From assembly GCA_910575585.1 (NCBI GenBank), contig CAJTGF010000007.1, positions 1-64,000 on the forward strand: a stretch of DNA of 64,000 nt, written 5' to 3'. Below, one piece after another: positions 35,977 to 46,066 of the stretch. The translations under genes were made by a program, and so were the position numbers. Source of the stretch: Clostridiaceae bacterium. GTDB taxonomy: Bacteria > Bacillota > Clostridia > Lachnospirales > Lachnospiraceae. The stretch's first letter is position 1. Each line of letters starts with the position of its first letter. A model generated the notes under the pieces. That model searched no databases. It was not told the DNA's origin and was given only the letters and a program-made list of their open reading frames with translations.

Positions 35977-36016
35977 GGTCGGCAAAGGCGTCGGCAGTTT
36001 GGTGAAAGCCTGATTT

Positions 36017-36053
36017 CTGCCTGAAAGGGCAGGAGTATGCTGCCAGCGGGCAG
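36017..36053 (+). other. Two hairpins before atpD
   Basis: CTGCC-TGAAAG-GGCAG (36017-36032), and CTGCC (36040-36044) with GGCAG (36049-36053). The first shares its loop with the hairpin before atpE, with a compensatory change in the stem. Confidence 0.5.
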
Positions 36054-36056
36054 TGA

Positions 36057-37475
<1,419 letters not shown>

Positions 37476-37486
37476 GAGGGTGGAAC

Positions 37487-37885
37487 ATGGCTGATATGTT
37501 TAAATTGCAGATTGTCACTCCGGAAAGAGTTTTCTATGAGGGAGACGCGTCCATGGTGGAGCTGTCTACCACGGAGGGGGATATCGGTGTGTATGCCAGC
37601 CATATTCCCATGACAGCGATCGTGTCCCCCGGCATATTAAAGATCCACGAGGGGACCCAGGTAAAAAAGGCGGCCCTTCATGCAGGATTTATTGAGGTCC
37701 TGCCCCAGGAGATCACCATCATGGCCGAGGTTGTGGAGTGGCCGGATGAGATTGACATAAAACGTGCCGACGAGGCCCGTATCCGCGCGGAAAGACGTCT
37801 TAAGGATCATAACGCCGAGATTGACGTGCTGCGCGCCAAGATGGCGCTTAGAAGGGCTTTGACCCGTCTATCCACCAGACAGTAA
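37487..37885 (+). CDS. atpC: ATP synthase F1 subunit epsilon
   Basis: Rotor subunit that regulates ATP hydrolysis, 132 residues: an N-terminal beta sandwich (FKLQIVTPERVFYEGDASMV, GDIGVYASHIPMTAIVSPG) and a C-terminal helical hairpin ending RRALTRLSTRQ. Last gene of the operon, followed by a terminator. Confidence 0.95.
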   Translation: MADMFKLQIVTPERVFYEGDASMVELSTTEGDIGVYASHIPMTAIVSPGILKIHEGTQVKKAALHAGFIEVLPQEITIMAEVVEWPDEIDIKRADEARIRAERRLKDHNAEIDVLRAKMALRRALTRLSTRQ

Positions 37886-37902
37886 TCATTTTTATAGAAG
37901 AG

Positions 37903-37939
37903 ATGCCGCATTGACCGGGAAGGTTGACGCGGCATTTTT
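37903..37939 (+). terminator. Terminator of the ATP synthase operon
   Basis: ATGCCGC (37903-37909) pairs with GCGGCAT (37929-37935), followed by TTTT; the 19-base loop is long but the stem and T-run are clear. Confidence 0.75.
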
Positions 37940-37953
37940 GGCGGTTTATAAAT

Positions 37954-37982
37954 TTGCCTTTTACCGGTTCCTATGGTATACT
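37954..37982 (+). promoter_or_regulatory. Promoter of the nucleotidyltransferase gene
   Basis: TTGCCT (37954-37959) and TATACT (37977-37982), spacing 17, 54 bases before the start. Confidence 0.6.
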
Positions 37983-38036
37983 CAAAAGAAGGATAAAAAG
38001 TACACCACATTTGCTGTAAGACAGAGGAGAGGTATT

Positions 38037-38960
38037 ATGAGAGACGCGACATTGGTAATTATGGCTGCGGGGATCGGAAGTCGGTTCGGTGGGGGGATCA
38101 AGCAGCTGGAACCTGTGGGGCCGGGCGGAGAGATCATTATGGATTATTCGATCCATGATGCCTTAAAGGCAGGCTTCCAAAAGATCATATTTATCATCCG
38201 AAAGGATTTGGAGAAAGATTTTAAGGAGATCATCGGCCATCGGATCGAGAAGATCGCCAAGGTGGAGTACGCGTTCCAGGAGCTGGACGACCTTCCGAAA
38301 GGGTATGCAAGGCCGGCGGACAGGAAGAAACCGTGGGGGACAGGCCAGGCGGTTTTAAGCATTAAAGGGCTGGTGGACGGGCCGTTTTTGGTGATCAATG
38401 CGGATGATTATTACGGAAAAGAGGGATTTAAAAAGATCCATGACTACATGGTTCATGAGATGAAGGAAGATGCCAAGGTCTATGATCTGTGTATGGGCGG
38501 GTTTATGCTGGCCAATACGCTAAGCGACAACGGCGGAGTGACCAGAGGCGTCTGCCAGGTAGACCAGGACGGATATCTGAAAAATGTGGTGGAGACTTAT
38601 GAGATCAGGCGCTGCGGCGACGGCCTGACGGCGGTTGACGAGGAAGGCGCTCCTGTGTCAGTGGCTATGGACTGCCATGTGTCCATGAACATGTGGGGCC
38701 TGCCGGGTTCGTTTCTTGAGGTGCTGGAAAAGGGATTTCCGGAGTTTCTGGCAGGGATCAAAGAGGGGGACGTAAAATCGGAATACCTGCTTCCAAGGAT
38801 CATAGATAAACTGGTGAAGGAGAAAAAAGCGTCGGTAAAAGTGCTGGAGACATCGGATAAGTGGTTCGGAGTTACTTATAAGGAAGATAAACAGGCTGTG
38901 GTGGACTCTTTGAGAGCCCTGATCGCTAAGGGAGAGTATCCTGAGAGATTGTATGAATGA
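38037..38960 (+). CDS. Sugar-phosphate nucleotidyltransferase-like protein
   Basis: A 307-residue cytoplasmic protein of the NTP-transferase fold. The start VIMAAGIGSRFGGGIKQLEPVG is a variant of the GXGXRxxPxT nucleotide loop, and INADDYYGKEGF holds the metal-binding Asp. The sugar and nucleotide cannot be told. I chose ATG 38037 after GAGGAGAGG; the frame runs open from 37911 but that part crosses the terminator and promoter. Probably cotranscribed with the Pro/Gly protein downstream or transcribed alone. Confidence 0.8.
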   Translation: MRDATLVIMAAGIGSRFGGGIKQLEPVGPGGEIIMDYSIHDALKAGFQKIIFIIRKDLEKDFKEIIGHRIEKIAKVEYAFQELDDLPKGYARPADRKKPWGTGQAVLSIKGLVDGPFLVINADDYYGKEGFKKIHDYMVHEMKEDAKVYDLCMGGFMLANTLSDNGGVTRGVCQVDQDGYLKNVVETYEIRRCGDGLTAVDEEGAPVSVAMDCHVSMNMWGLPGSFLEVLEKGFPEFLAGIKEGDVKSEYLLPRIIDKLVKEKKASVKVLETSDKWFGVTYKEDKQAVVDSLRALIAKGEYPERLYE

Positions 38961-39045
38961 GAAACCAACCACATTACAGAAGGGTGACAGGTTTCACTGC
39001 CGAAAGAAACGCATATGATGGAGTAAAGAGGATCAGGAGAAACCT

Positions 39046-39660
39046 ATGACAGAATATTCTCCCCAGTGGAAAGAAAAGAGTCCGCCGGAAGCTTACGCCG
39101 CCCGGGACATGGACTATTTCCAGGGGATGTATCCGTGGAGGATAAAGGAGATCCAAAGGTATGTCATATATCAGTGCGATGCCATGGACTACAGCGGAAG
39201 CCCTATTTATGACGAATACCCGGATGTGTTGATGATCGAGCAGGCATGCCGGTCTGTATGCGGAATGATCCCCCAGAACTGGATAGCAGGGGAAGAGGCA
39301 GACAATGGGGCGGAGGAAGCATCGGAGACGGAGGAGGAGACTTATACGGCTCAGGACGTGGAGGTGATCCAGAACCGCCCAGGAGGCCCGCCACCATGGG
39401 GTCCGCCGCCGGGAGGTTCGCCGCCAGGAGGCCCGCCGCCGGGAGGCCCGCCACCATGGGGTCCGCCGCCAGGAGGCCCGCCGCCATGGGGTCCGCCGCC
39501 ATGGGGTCCGCCGCCAGGAGGCCCGCCGCCGGGAGGTCCGCCGCCATGGGGTCCGCCGCCAGGCAGTCCTCCTCCGCGCAATAACTGGCTGGATGATATT
39601 GTGAAAGTATTATTTATGAATGAGATCCAAAGAAGAAGATGCCGTATGGGCAGATGTTAA
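39046..39660 (+). CDS. Pro/Gly-repeat protein with conserved ends, unknown function
   Basis: A 204-residue protein. Residues 1-90 are an ordered domain with the stretch YFQGMYPWRIKEIQRYV, CDAMDY and YDEYP; I recall similar ends in uncharacterised Clostridia proteins but cannot confirm this. Residues about 112-178 are a proline/glycine/tryptophan linker made of GPPPWGPPPGG-type units. The last 25 residues, NNWLDDIVKVLFMNEIQRRR, are a basic amphipathic helix. No signal peptide. The linker suggests a structural or coat-associated role, which is inference. Confidence 0.65.
   Translation: MTEYSPQWKEKSPPEAYAARDMDYFQGMYPWRIKEIQRYVIYQCDAMDYSGSPIYDEYPDVLMIEQACRSVCGMIPQNWIAGEEADNGAEEASETEEETYTAQDVEVIQNRPGGPPPWGPPPGGSPPGGPPPGGPPPWGPPPGGPPPWGPPPWGPPPGGPPPGGPPPWGPPPGSPPPRNNWLDDIVKVLFMNEIQRRRCRMGRC
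39388..39560 (+). repeat. GC-rich tandem repeat coding for the Pro/Gly linker
   Basis: About 12 units of 15-18 bases built on CCGCCGGGAGG and CCGCCATGGGGT. The two unit types encode PPPGG and PPPWG and are interleaved irregularly, typical of slippage and unequal exchange. Confidence 0.85.
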
Positions 39661-39669
39661 GACCGCAGA

Positions 39670-39695
39670 GACGCCGGAGATATTCGGCGTCTTTT
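39670..39695 (+). terminator. Terminator after the Pro/Gly protein gene
   Basis: GACGCCG (39670-39676), GAGATATT, CGGCGTC (39685-39691), TTTT. Confidence 0.85.
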
Positions 39696-39727
39696 CAATT
39701 ATCGGGACAACTTTATAAAAGATTAAG

Positions 39728-39756
39728 TTGTAGTTTTTTTGGTTAGCATTTACAAT
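39728..39756 (+). promoter_or_regulatory. Promoter of the gene at 39789
   Basis: TTGTAG (39728-39733) and TACAAT (39751-39756), spacing 17, 32 bases before the start. Confidence 0.6.
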
Positions 39757-39788
39757 AGAGAAAATGCAAATAAAGGAAGTTTTCATAT

Positions 39789-42269
39789 ATGAGTAAAATG
39801 ATCAAAAGAACTTTAATCCTGGCGGGTGTGTTCGTAACAGCCCTTGGGATTTATTTTATAACGGCCCACAGCACCATGAACCGATCGGAAGCCGTGTACA
39901 CAGTCATGGAAGATCCCACGCTTCCCATAGCCTATGCCCGGATGTACGAGGGTGAGGAGAGCCGGCTGACACCGTACCTTCAGGAGATGGATCAGTCGGT
40001 TTTGCGGGAGTCGCTGACGGTATTGCCGGAGGACAGGCGGCTGGATATACGGATCGCTTACAGCGGATCCCAGATAGTAGAGGCCCAGTACGAGATACGA
40101 AGTATGGATCTGAAACGGCTGGTGGAGCGGACGCCTGTGGAGGATCTGGGGCAGGAGGGAACGGACGTCCGGATGACGCTCCCCATTCAGAATCTGCTGT
40201 CACGGGACACGGAGTACATGCTGCATCTGATGATAGGAACGGCAGATAAGGAGATCATCCACTACTATACCCGGATCTTGTGGACGGAGAATGACTATGG
40301 AGCCCAGATGATGAATCTGGCAAGAGAATTTTCCACCAAAAGCATGACTCCGGGACAGGCCGGCGATTTGGTGACCTATCTGGAGACTTCGGAGACAGCG
40401 GATAATTCCTCTCTGGGCCATGTTACCATAAAGTCCAGCTTTTCCCAGCTGACATGGGCGGGGCTTGATATAAAGCTGGAGGAGGATATGCAGGTGATGC
40501 TGAAAGATCTGGACGGGATCATGGGACAAGTCCAGGTTCAGTACCATGTAAGCCGCCTGTCAGAATCCGGGGAAAAAGAATATTATGAAGTCAATGACTA
40601 TTACACCATGCGGTGGAATACAAAGAGAATCTATATGATGGATTTTGACCGGGTGACCAACCAGATATTTTCCGGCGAGCGGGAGCTGTACTCCGGCCGC
40701 AGGCTCATGCTGGGCATTGGCAATGACGAGGTCATCCAGCTGGTAAAAAGTCCTGACAGCCGGTATCTTGGCTTTGTATTTAACCGGGATTTGTGGTGCT
40801 ATGACCAGAAGAAGGACGAGACAAAAGCCGTCAAGCTATTTTCGTTCAGGAGCAGTTCAGACGAAAGCGGCAGGAGCAGCTATGACCAGCATGACATCCG
40901 GATCGTGTCCGTAAGCGACGAGGGGGATGTGGTATTTCTGGTGTACGGGTATATGAACCGGGGCAGGCATGAGGGCAGACAGGGCATCAGCCTGTGCCGC
41001 TATGACCACTCCGGAGCCATTGAAGAGCGGTTTTTCATTCCGGCAAAGGAATCGTTTGACCAGATGAAGCTGGATATTGAGAAGCTTTGCTATTACAGTG
41101 AGAAGGGGATGCTGTATTTTTTCCGCGGTGAGACGATCTTCGGGGTAGATCTGTCCAGCAATGAGAATATTGTGGTGGCTGACGGTCTGCGGGAGGGGAC
41201 TTACGCCATCAGCAGCGACAGCCGGAAAGTGGCCTGGCAGGAGGGGGCGGACGACGGAGGCACGGTTATACATCTTTTTGATCTGGCCACAGGAGAAAAC
41301 CGGGAGATACGGGCAAAAGAGGGGGAGCGGATCCAGTGTCTGGGATTTGTTCAGGATGATTTTGTCTACGGGCTCTCTGATGAGAACAGCATGTGGATTC
41401 TTAACGGGCGGCAGGAAAGCCAGCCCATGTATGCCCTGGAGATCGTGGACAGCGACTTACAGCTGCAGACCCGATACGAAAAAGAGGGCAGCTATGTGGC
41501 TGATGTGGAGGTGGAAAACGCCCGTATCCATGTAAGACGGTATGGGCGGTACGGGGAACATGATTACGCCTTTATAGACAATGACACCATTGTCTGCAAT
41601 ACGGCTGTGGAAGAGCCTTACATGGAGGGGATCGGGTGGTTCGCGTCAGAGATCCGCAGAAAGCTTTACTTTATCCAGCTGGATTCGGAGGTAAAGTCCA
41701 ACAGGACCGTGAAGGTGGCGGCAGCCAGGCGGATCACCTATGATCAGTCGGAGATCATAGACTTAAGATCAGCCCTTCCGGTGTCAGGCATGCGGTTCTA
41801 TGCCTATGGCCAGGGCCGTCTTCTGGGCATTTACGAGGAATTTGCCGACGCCGTGGAGGCATCTTACGAAAAAATGGGATTGGTGACCGACGAAAAGCAG
41901 CGGATCGTGTGGAACCGGGTAAACCGGGACACCACAGCCACTATCCGGGACGCCCAGAAGCAGGCTTACGACATTATCCGCAATATCGGAGGGTTTAGGG
42001 AGAGCATGAATACGGACAGCGGCGTTACTGTTGTTGACGCCAGGGGCTGTTCCCTGAACCAGGTGCTGTACTTTATCGGACAGGGCTATCCGGTGTTAGC
42101 GTATGTGGAAAACGGGGCCTACGTCCTGCTCAATGGGTTTGACCAGTATAATGTTTCCATTTTCGATCCGTCCACAGGCCAGACCACAAAAATGGGGCTC
42201 AATGACGGCGGCGAGTATTTTGCAAGCCATAAAAATGATTTTATTTGTGCCGTAAAAACGGGGGATTGA
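39789..42269 (+). CDS. Large membrane-anchored protein of unknown function
   Basis: An 826-residue protein I cannot name. It has an N-terminal signal anchor (about 8-25), a mostly beta extracytoplasmic part with repeated strands like those of a propeller (for example SPDSRYLGFVFNRDLWCYDQ, SSDSRKVAWQEG, DLATGENREI), and a C-terminal segment (about 745-826). That last segment, with GCSLNQVLYFIGQGYPVLAYV and GFDQYNVSIFDPSTGQT, resembles C39-like papain-fold domains but lacks the usual His before the GFD motif, so it may be inactive. Transcribed alone between a terminator and the murA promoter. A sensor or cell-wall role is possible but unproven. Confidence 0.7.
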   Translation: MSKMIKRTLILAGVFVTALGIYFITAHSTMNRSEAVYTVMEDPTLPIAYARMYEGEESRLTPYLQEMDQSVLRESLTVLPEDRRLDIRIAYSGSQIVEAQYEIRSMDLKRLVERTPVEDLGQEGTDVRMTLPIQNLLSRDTEYMLHLMIGTADKEIIHYYTRILWTENDYGAQMMNLAREFSTKSMTPGQAGDLVTYLETSETADNSSLGHVTIKSSFSQLTWAGLDIKLEEDMQVMLKDLDGIMGQVQVQYHVSRLSESGEKEYYEVNDYYTMRWNTKRIYMMDFDRVTNQIFSGERELYSGRRLMLGIGNDEVIQLVKSPDSRYLGFVFNRDLWCYDQKKDETKAVKLFSFRSSSDESGRSSYDQHDIRIVSVSDEGDVVFLVYGYMNRGRHEGRQGISLCRYDHSGAIEERFFIPAKESFDQMKLDIEKLCYYSEKGMLYFFRGETIFGVDLSSNENIVVADGLREGTYAISSDSRKVAWQEGADDGGTVIHLFDLATGENREIRAKEGERIQCLGFVQDDFVYGLSDENSMWILNGRQESQPMYALEIVDSDLQLQTRYEKEGSYVADVEVENARIHVRRYGRYGEHDYAFIDNDTIVCNTAVEEPYMEGIGWFASEIRRKLYFIQLDSEVKSNRTVKVAAARRITYDQSEIIDLRSALPVSGMRFYAYGQGRLLGIYEEFADAVEASYEKMGLVTDEKQRIVWNRVNRDTTATIRDAQKQAYDIIRNIGGFRESMNTDSGVTVVDARGCSLNQVLYFIGQGYPVLAYVENGAYVLLNGFDQYNVSIFDPSTGQTTKMGLNDGGEYFASHKNDFICAVKTGD

Positions 42270-42301
42270 GGGGCCAAGGACTCCCAAACTGACAGCCGGG
42301 C

Positions 42302-42330
42302 TTGACGACTTCCTTTTCATGGAGTATAAT
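42302..42330 (+). promoter_or_regulatory. murA promoter
   Basis: TTGACG (42302-42307) and TATAAT (42325-42330), spacing 17, 66 bases before the start. Confidence 0.75.
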
Positions 42331-42396
42331 TTACATGAGCGAAAGAAAAAAGTAAAATGTTTGTAAGAGAATAGATTGATCATATAGAGGTGCGGA

Positions 42397-43689
42397 ATGG
42401 AACAGTATATTATGAAAGGCGGCAATCCGCTGGCAGGAGAAGTGACCATCAGCGGAGCTAAAAATGCTGCTCTCGGCATTTTGGCGGCGGCGATCATGAC
42501 AGATGAAGATGTTGTCATAGACAACCTTCCGGATGTCAGGGATATCAATGTCCTTTTAGAGGCCATTGAGGAGATCGGAGCCAGTGTCAAGAGGATCAAC
42601 AGACATACTGTAAGAATTAACGCAAAAGATATCCATGAAGTGGAAGTGGACGACGAGTATATACGAAGGATCCGGGCGTCCTACTATTTTATAGGAGCCC
42701 TTTTAGGAAAATATAAAAGCGCCCAGGTGCCATTGCCCGGCGGGTGCAATATCGGGAGCAGGCCCATTGACCTTCATTTGAAGGGGTTTCGGGCTCTGGG
42801 GGCAAAGATTGAGATTGAGCGGGGCGCAGTGGTGGCCCATGCCATAGACCTGGTGGGTAGCCACATTTACCTGGACAAGGTGTCTGTGGGGGCTACGATC
42901 AATATCATGATGGCCGCTTCCCTGGCGGAGGGCCTGACTATCATTGAAAATGTGGCAAAGGAGCCTCATGTTGTGGATGTTGCCAATTTTCTCAACAGCA
43001 TGGGAGCCAATATCAAAGGCGCAGGCACGGATATCATCCGTATTCGGGGCGTCAGACGGCTTCACGGAACGGAATATTCCATTATTCCGGATCAGATCGA
43101 GGCCGGGACGTTTATGTGCGCCGCAGCGGTGACCAGAGGAGACGTGACGGTAAAGAACGTGATCCCCAAGCATTTGGAGGCCATCTCCGCCAAGCTTCTG
43201 GAGATCGGGTGCGAGGTTGTGGAGTTTGACGACGCCGTGCGGGTGGTGGGAAAGACGTATCAGAAACATACGAATATCAATACGCTGCCTTATCCGGGAT
43301 TTCCTACGGACATGCAGCCTCAGATGTCAGTGACATTGGCGCTGGCCCACGGCACCAGCATTGTGACAGAGGGGATTTTTGAGAACCGATTCAAATATGT
43401 GGACGAGCTGGCCCGCATGGGCAGCAATATCAAAGTGGAAGGCAACGTGGCCATCATTGACGGGGTGGGCTGCTTTACAGGCGCTTCGGTCAATGCGCCG
43501 GACCTTCGGGCAGGGGCTGCCCTGGTGCTTGCGGGTCTTGCGGCCGACGGATACACGGTGGTGGATGAGATCGGGTATATCCAGCGGGGTTATGAGCATT
43601 TTGAGGAGAAGCTAAGGGGCCTGGGAGCCATGATCGAGCGGGTGGACTGCGATAAGGACCAGCAGAAATTTCGTCTGAAGATCGGATGA
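42397..43689 (+). CDS. murA: UDP-N-acetylglucosamine 1-carboxyvinyltransferase
   Basis: First committed step of peptidoglycan synthesis: adds enolpyruvate from PEP to UDP-GlcNAc. The 430-residue protein has ISGAKNAAL (20-28 region) and the catalytic Cys117 in PLPGGCNIGSRP, the residue attacked by fosfomycin. Firmicutes often have two copies; this single gene cannot be assigned to MurA or MurZ type with certainty. Own promoter, no partner. Confidence 0.95.
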   Translation: MEQYIMKGGNPLAGEVTISGAKNAALGILAAAIMTDEDVVIDNLPDVRDINVLLEAIEEIGASVKRINRHTVRINAKDIHEVEVDDEYIRRIRASYYFIGALLGKYKSAQVPLPGGCNIGSRPIDLHLKGFRALGAKIEIERGAVVAHAIDLVGSHIYLDKVSVGATINIMMAASLAEGLTIIENVAKEPHVVDVANFLNSMGANIKGAGTDIIRIRGVRRLHGTEYSIIPDQIEAGTFMCAAAVTRGDVTVKNVIPKHLEAISAKLLEIGCEVVEFDDAVRVVGKTYQKHTNINTLPYPGFPTDMQPQMSVTLALAHGTSIVTEGIFENRFKYVDELARMGSNIKVEGNVAIIDGVGCFTGASVNAPDLRAGAALVLAGLAADGYTVVDEIGYIQRGYEHFEEKLRGLGAMIERVDCDKDQQKFRLKIG

Positions 43690-43820
43690 CTGATGTTTGT
43701 CTTCCACAGTCTGCGGGCATGGGCCTGAAAGACGATGGCATCGGATGCGTAACAGTTTAAGGGTTATCTGAACTGTTACTTCTGGATAAATTTAGTATAG
43801 GGAAATTTGCGCCGGAATGC

Positions 43821-43849
43821 TTGACAGTACGGGGAAAATCCGCTATAAT
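43821..43849 (+). promoter_or_regulatory. Consensus promoter of metK
   Basis: TTGACA (43821-43826) and TATAAT (43844-43849), spacing 17, about 45 bases before the riboswitch. Confidence 0.85.
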
Positions 43850-43895
43850 TCTTGTGTTACATGTATTATTTGACAATTGAAAAGTACGTATATCC

Positions 43896-44011
43896 CTTAT
43901 TCAGAGTGATGGAGATACAAAGGATCTGTGAAGTCACGGCAACCCCCGGCAGGTACGCGAAAGCATACAGGCCAGGAAGGTGCCAACCTGAGCGAGAAAT
44001 CGAACAATAAG
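43896..44011 (+). promoter_or_regulatory. SAM-I (S-box) riboswitch
   Basis: Binds S-adenosylmethionine in the metK leader. P1 is CTTATT (43896-43901) with AATAAG (44006-44011). The conserved cores are visible: CAGAGTGATGGAGA after P1, CACGGCAACCCCC, and AAGGTGCCAACCTG before CGAGAAATCG. The 3' end leads into a terminator, so high SAM should stop transcription before metK. Confidence 0.93.
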
Positions 44012-44032
44012 AGGATTTGATGTAAAGTGATC

Positions 44033-44064
44033 AAGTCCGCAGTTCGCACTACGGACTTTTCTTT
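44033..44064 (+). terminator. Riboswitch-controlled terminator
   Basis: AAGTCCG (44033-44039) pairs with CGGACTT (44052-44058), followed by a T-rich run. It ends 30 bases before metK and is the expression platform of the S-box. Confidence 0.85.
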
Positions 44065-44094
44065 GTGCCTAAATGATTCCAAGGAGGAAAAGTG

Positions 44095-45285
44095 ATGGAA
44101 AGATTATTATTTACATCTGAGTCCGTGACAGAAGGACATCCGGATAAGATGTGCGACGCGATCTCCGATGCCATTCTGGACGCGCTGCTGGAACAGGATC
44201 CTATGAGCCGCGTGGCCTGTGAGACTGCGGTGACCACAGGCATTGTTATGGTCATGGGAGAGATCACCACCAAGGCATATGTGGATATGCAGAAGATTGT
44301 CCGCGAGACCATCCGCGAAATTGGCTACGACAGGGCAAAATATGGTTTTGACTGCGACACCTGCGGCGTTATCACGGCCATTGACGAGCAGTCCACAGAT
44401 ATTGCCATGGGCGTGGACAAAGCTCTGGAGGCAAAAGAGAACAAGATGAGCGACGCGGAGATCGAGGCCATCGGAGCAGGCGACCAGGGTATGATGTTCG
44501 GTTTTGCCAGCAATGAGACAGAGGAGTACATGCCGTATCCCATTGCCCTGGCCCACAAGCTGGTGCTGCAGCTTACCAAGGTGCGCAAGGACGGCACGCT
44601 TACCTACCTTCGCCCTGACGGCAAGAGCCAGGTGACCGTGGAGTATGATGAAAGCGGCAAGGCAGTGCGCTTAGACGCCGTGGTCCTTTCCACCCAGCAT
44701 GACGAGAACGTGACCCAGGAGCAGATCCACGCGGACATTAAAAAGTACGTGTTTGATCCGGTGCTTCCCGCGGATATGGTGGATGAGAACACAAAGTTCT
44801 TTATCAATCCTACCGGGAGATTTGTTATCGGCGGACCTCACGGGGACAGCGGACTGACAGGAAGAAAGATCATTGTTGATACATACGGCGGCTATGCCCG
44901 TCACGGCGGCGGCGCTTTTTCCGGCAAGGACTGCACCAAGGTGGACCGGTCCGCAGCCTATGCGGCCAGATACGTGGCAAAGAACATCGTGGCGGCAGGT
45001 CTTGCGGACAAGTGCGAGATCCAGCTTTCCTATGCCATCGGAGTGGCGCAGCCCACATCCGTTATGGTGGACACCTTTGGCACCGGCAAGGTAAGCGACA
45101 GCCGTTTGGTGGAGATCATCCGTGAGAATTTTGACTTAAGGCCGGCAGGCATCATCAAGATGCTGGATTTAAGGAGACCGATCTATAAGCAGACCGCAGC
45201 TTACGGCCATTTCGGGAGAAATGACCTGAATCTGCCTTGGGAGAAACTGGACAAGGCAGAGCTTTTAAAAAAATATCTTGGCTAA
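44095..45285 (+). CDS. metK: S-adenosylmethionine synthetase
   Basis: Makes SAM from methionine and ATP. The 396-residue protein shows [13 protein letters not shown] at the start, [10 protein letters not shown], and the phosphate loop [12 protein letters not shown] 44095 follows GGAGGAAAAG; a GTG just before it is less likely. Feedback-regulated at transcription by the riboswitch upstream. Ends at a strong bidirectional terminator shared with lepB. Confidence 0.97.
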   Translation: MERLLFTSESVTEGHPDKMCDAISDAILDALLEQDPMSRVACETAVTTGIVMVMGEITTKAYVDMQKIVRETIREIGYDRAKYGFDCDTCGVITAIDEQSTDIAMGVDKALEAKENKMSDAEIEAIGAGDQGMMFGFASNETEEYMPYPIALAHKLVLQLTKVRKDGTLTYLRPDGKSQVTVEYDESGKAVRLDAVVLSTQHDENVTQEQIHADIKKYVFDPVLPADMVDENTKFFINPTGRFVIGGPHGDSGLTGRKIIVDTYGGYARHGGGAFSGKDCTKVDRSAAYAARYVAKNIVAAGLADKCEIQLSYAIGVAQPTSVMVDTFGTGKVSDSRLVEIIRENFDLRPAGIIKMLDLRRPIYKQTAAYGHFGRNDLNLPWEKLDKAELLKKYLG

Positions 45286-45310
45286 ACCTTACAGGTAAAA
45301 GACCATAGAC

Positions 45311-45351
45311 AAAAATCCCCCGCCCGGGTTTGGCCCGGTGGGGGATTTTTT
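45311..45351. terminator. Bidirectional terminator between metK and lepB
   Basis: AAAAATCCCCC, inner CCCGG stem, GGGGGATTTTTT: a long GC stem with A-run before and T-run after, serving convergent genes. Its right edge touches the lepB stop codon. Confidence 0.9.
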
Positions 45352-45913
45352 ATTGGATGCGTCCGATGCTGGGGAAGTATCGGAACAGCACCTTTGCGAT
45401 GATCTTTTCCTTCTTTACAAATGTATTTTTCCAGAAGCGGGAGTCGGCGGACCAGTTGCGGTTGTCGCCAAGCATAAAGTAGCAGCCCTCCGGCACTTCG
45501 TAGTGCAGTTCCTCCGGCGTCTCCATAGGTTCTTTAATGTAGGGTTCGTCCAGAGGGGTATCGGAGCCGTTTAAGTATACGTGACCGTCCCGTATGTCAA
45601 TGGTGTCGCCCGGCAGTCCGATGACACGTTTTACATAGTAGGTTTTTTCGGTTATGTCGTCGGGAAAATAAAAAATAGCCACATCTCCCCTTTCCGGATC
45701 GCTGAAATAGTAAGTCAGCCGGGAACCAATGACTCTGTCCTTGGTCATAATGGTATTTTCCATGGAAGCGCTTGGCACTCTGCTGTTGGCAATGATAAAC
45801 CGATTGAGCACAAAGGCGATGAGGGCGGCGATCACCAGTACCTGGATCCAGCTGAGCAGTTCGGCTTTCCAGTTAAATGGTTCTTTTTCCGTGGGATTAG
45901 GATTCTCTTTCAT
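45350..45913 (-). CDS. lepB: Signal peptidase I
   Basis: Membrane protease that removes signal peptides from exported proteins. 187 residues, with one N-terminal membrane anchor (about 22-42) as in Gram-positive enzymes, catalytic Ser50 (PSASM) and Lys95 (YVKRVIGLPGD), and GDNRNWSADSR near the end. Transcribed alone on the minus strand from its own promoter. Likely needed for the secreted proteins encoded in this window, among others. Confidence 0.93.
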   Translation of the reverse strand: MKENPNPTEKEPFNWKAELLSWIQVLVIAALIAFVLNRFIIANSRVPSASMENTIMTKDRVIGSRLTYYFSDPERGDVAIFYFPDDITEKTYYVKRVIGLPGDTIDIRDGHVYLNGSDTPLDEPYIKEPMETPEELHYEVPEGCYFMLGDNRNWSADSRFWKNTFVKKEKIIAKVLFRYFPSIGRIQ

Positions 45914-45942
45914 AATGTACCTTCTTTCTGTCTTATGTTTTT

Positions 45943-45971
45943 AGTGTAAATGACTTCCCGGTTTTGTGCAA
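45943..45971 (-). promoter_or_regulatory. lepB promoter
   Basis: On the minus strand TTGCAC (45966-45971) and TACACT (45943-45948), spacing 17, 30 bases before the start. Confidence 0.65.
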
Positions 45972-46066
45972 GGACTTTTACAAAATGGTAAGAAAAAATT
46001 TGAGGAATTTTAAATCCAGATATGGTAAAATTAAGAGCAGACAATGCAGACTACAAGGAGAAGGAC

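Noticed and set aside
37911-38036. N-terminal extension of the nucleotidyltransferase
   Set aside because: It runs through the operon terminator and promoter; the NTP-transferase fold starts at the ATG at 38037.
39388-39560. Possible CRISPR array or collagen-like gene on the minus strand
   Set aside because: The repeats are only 15-18 bases, have no spacers, and are explained by the Pro/Gly linker of the plus-strand gene. The minus-strand GGGP frame is a mirror of it.
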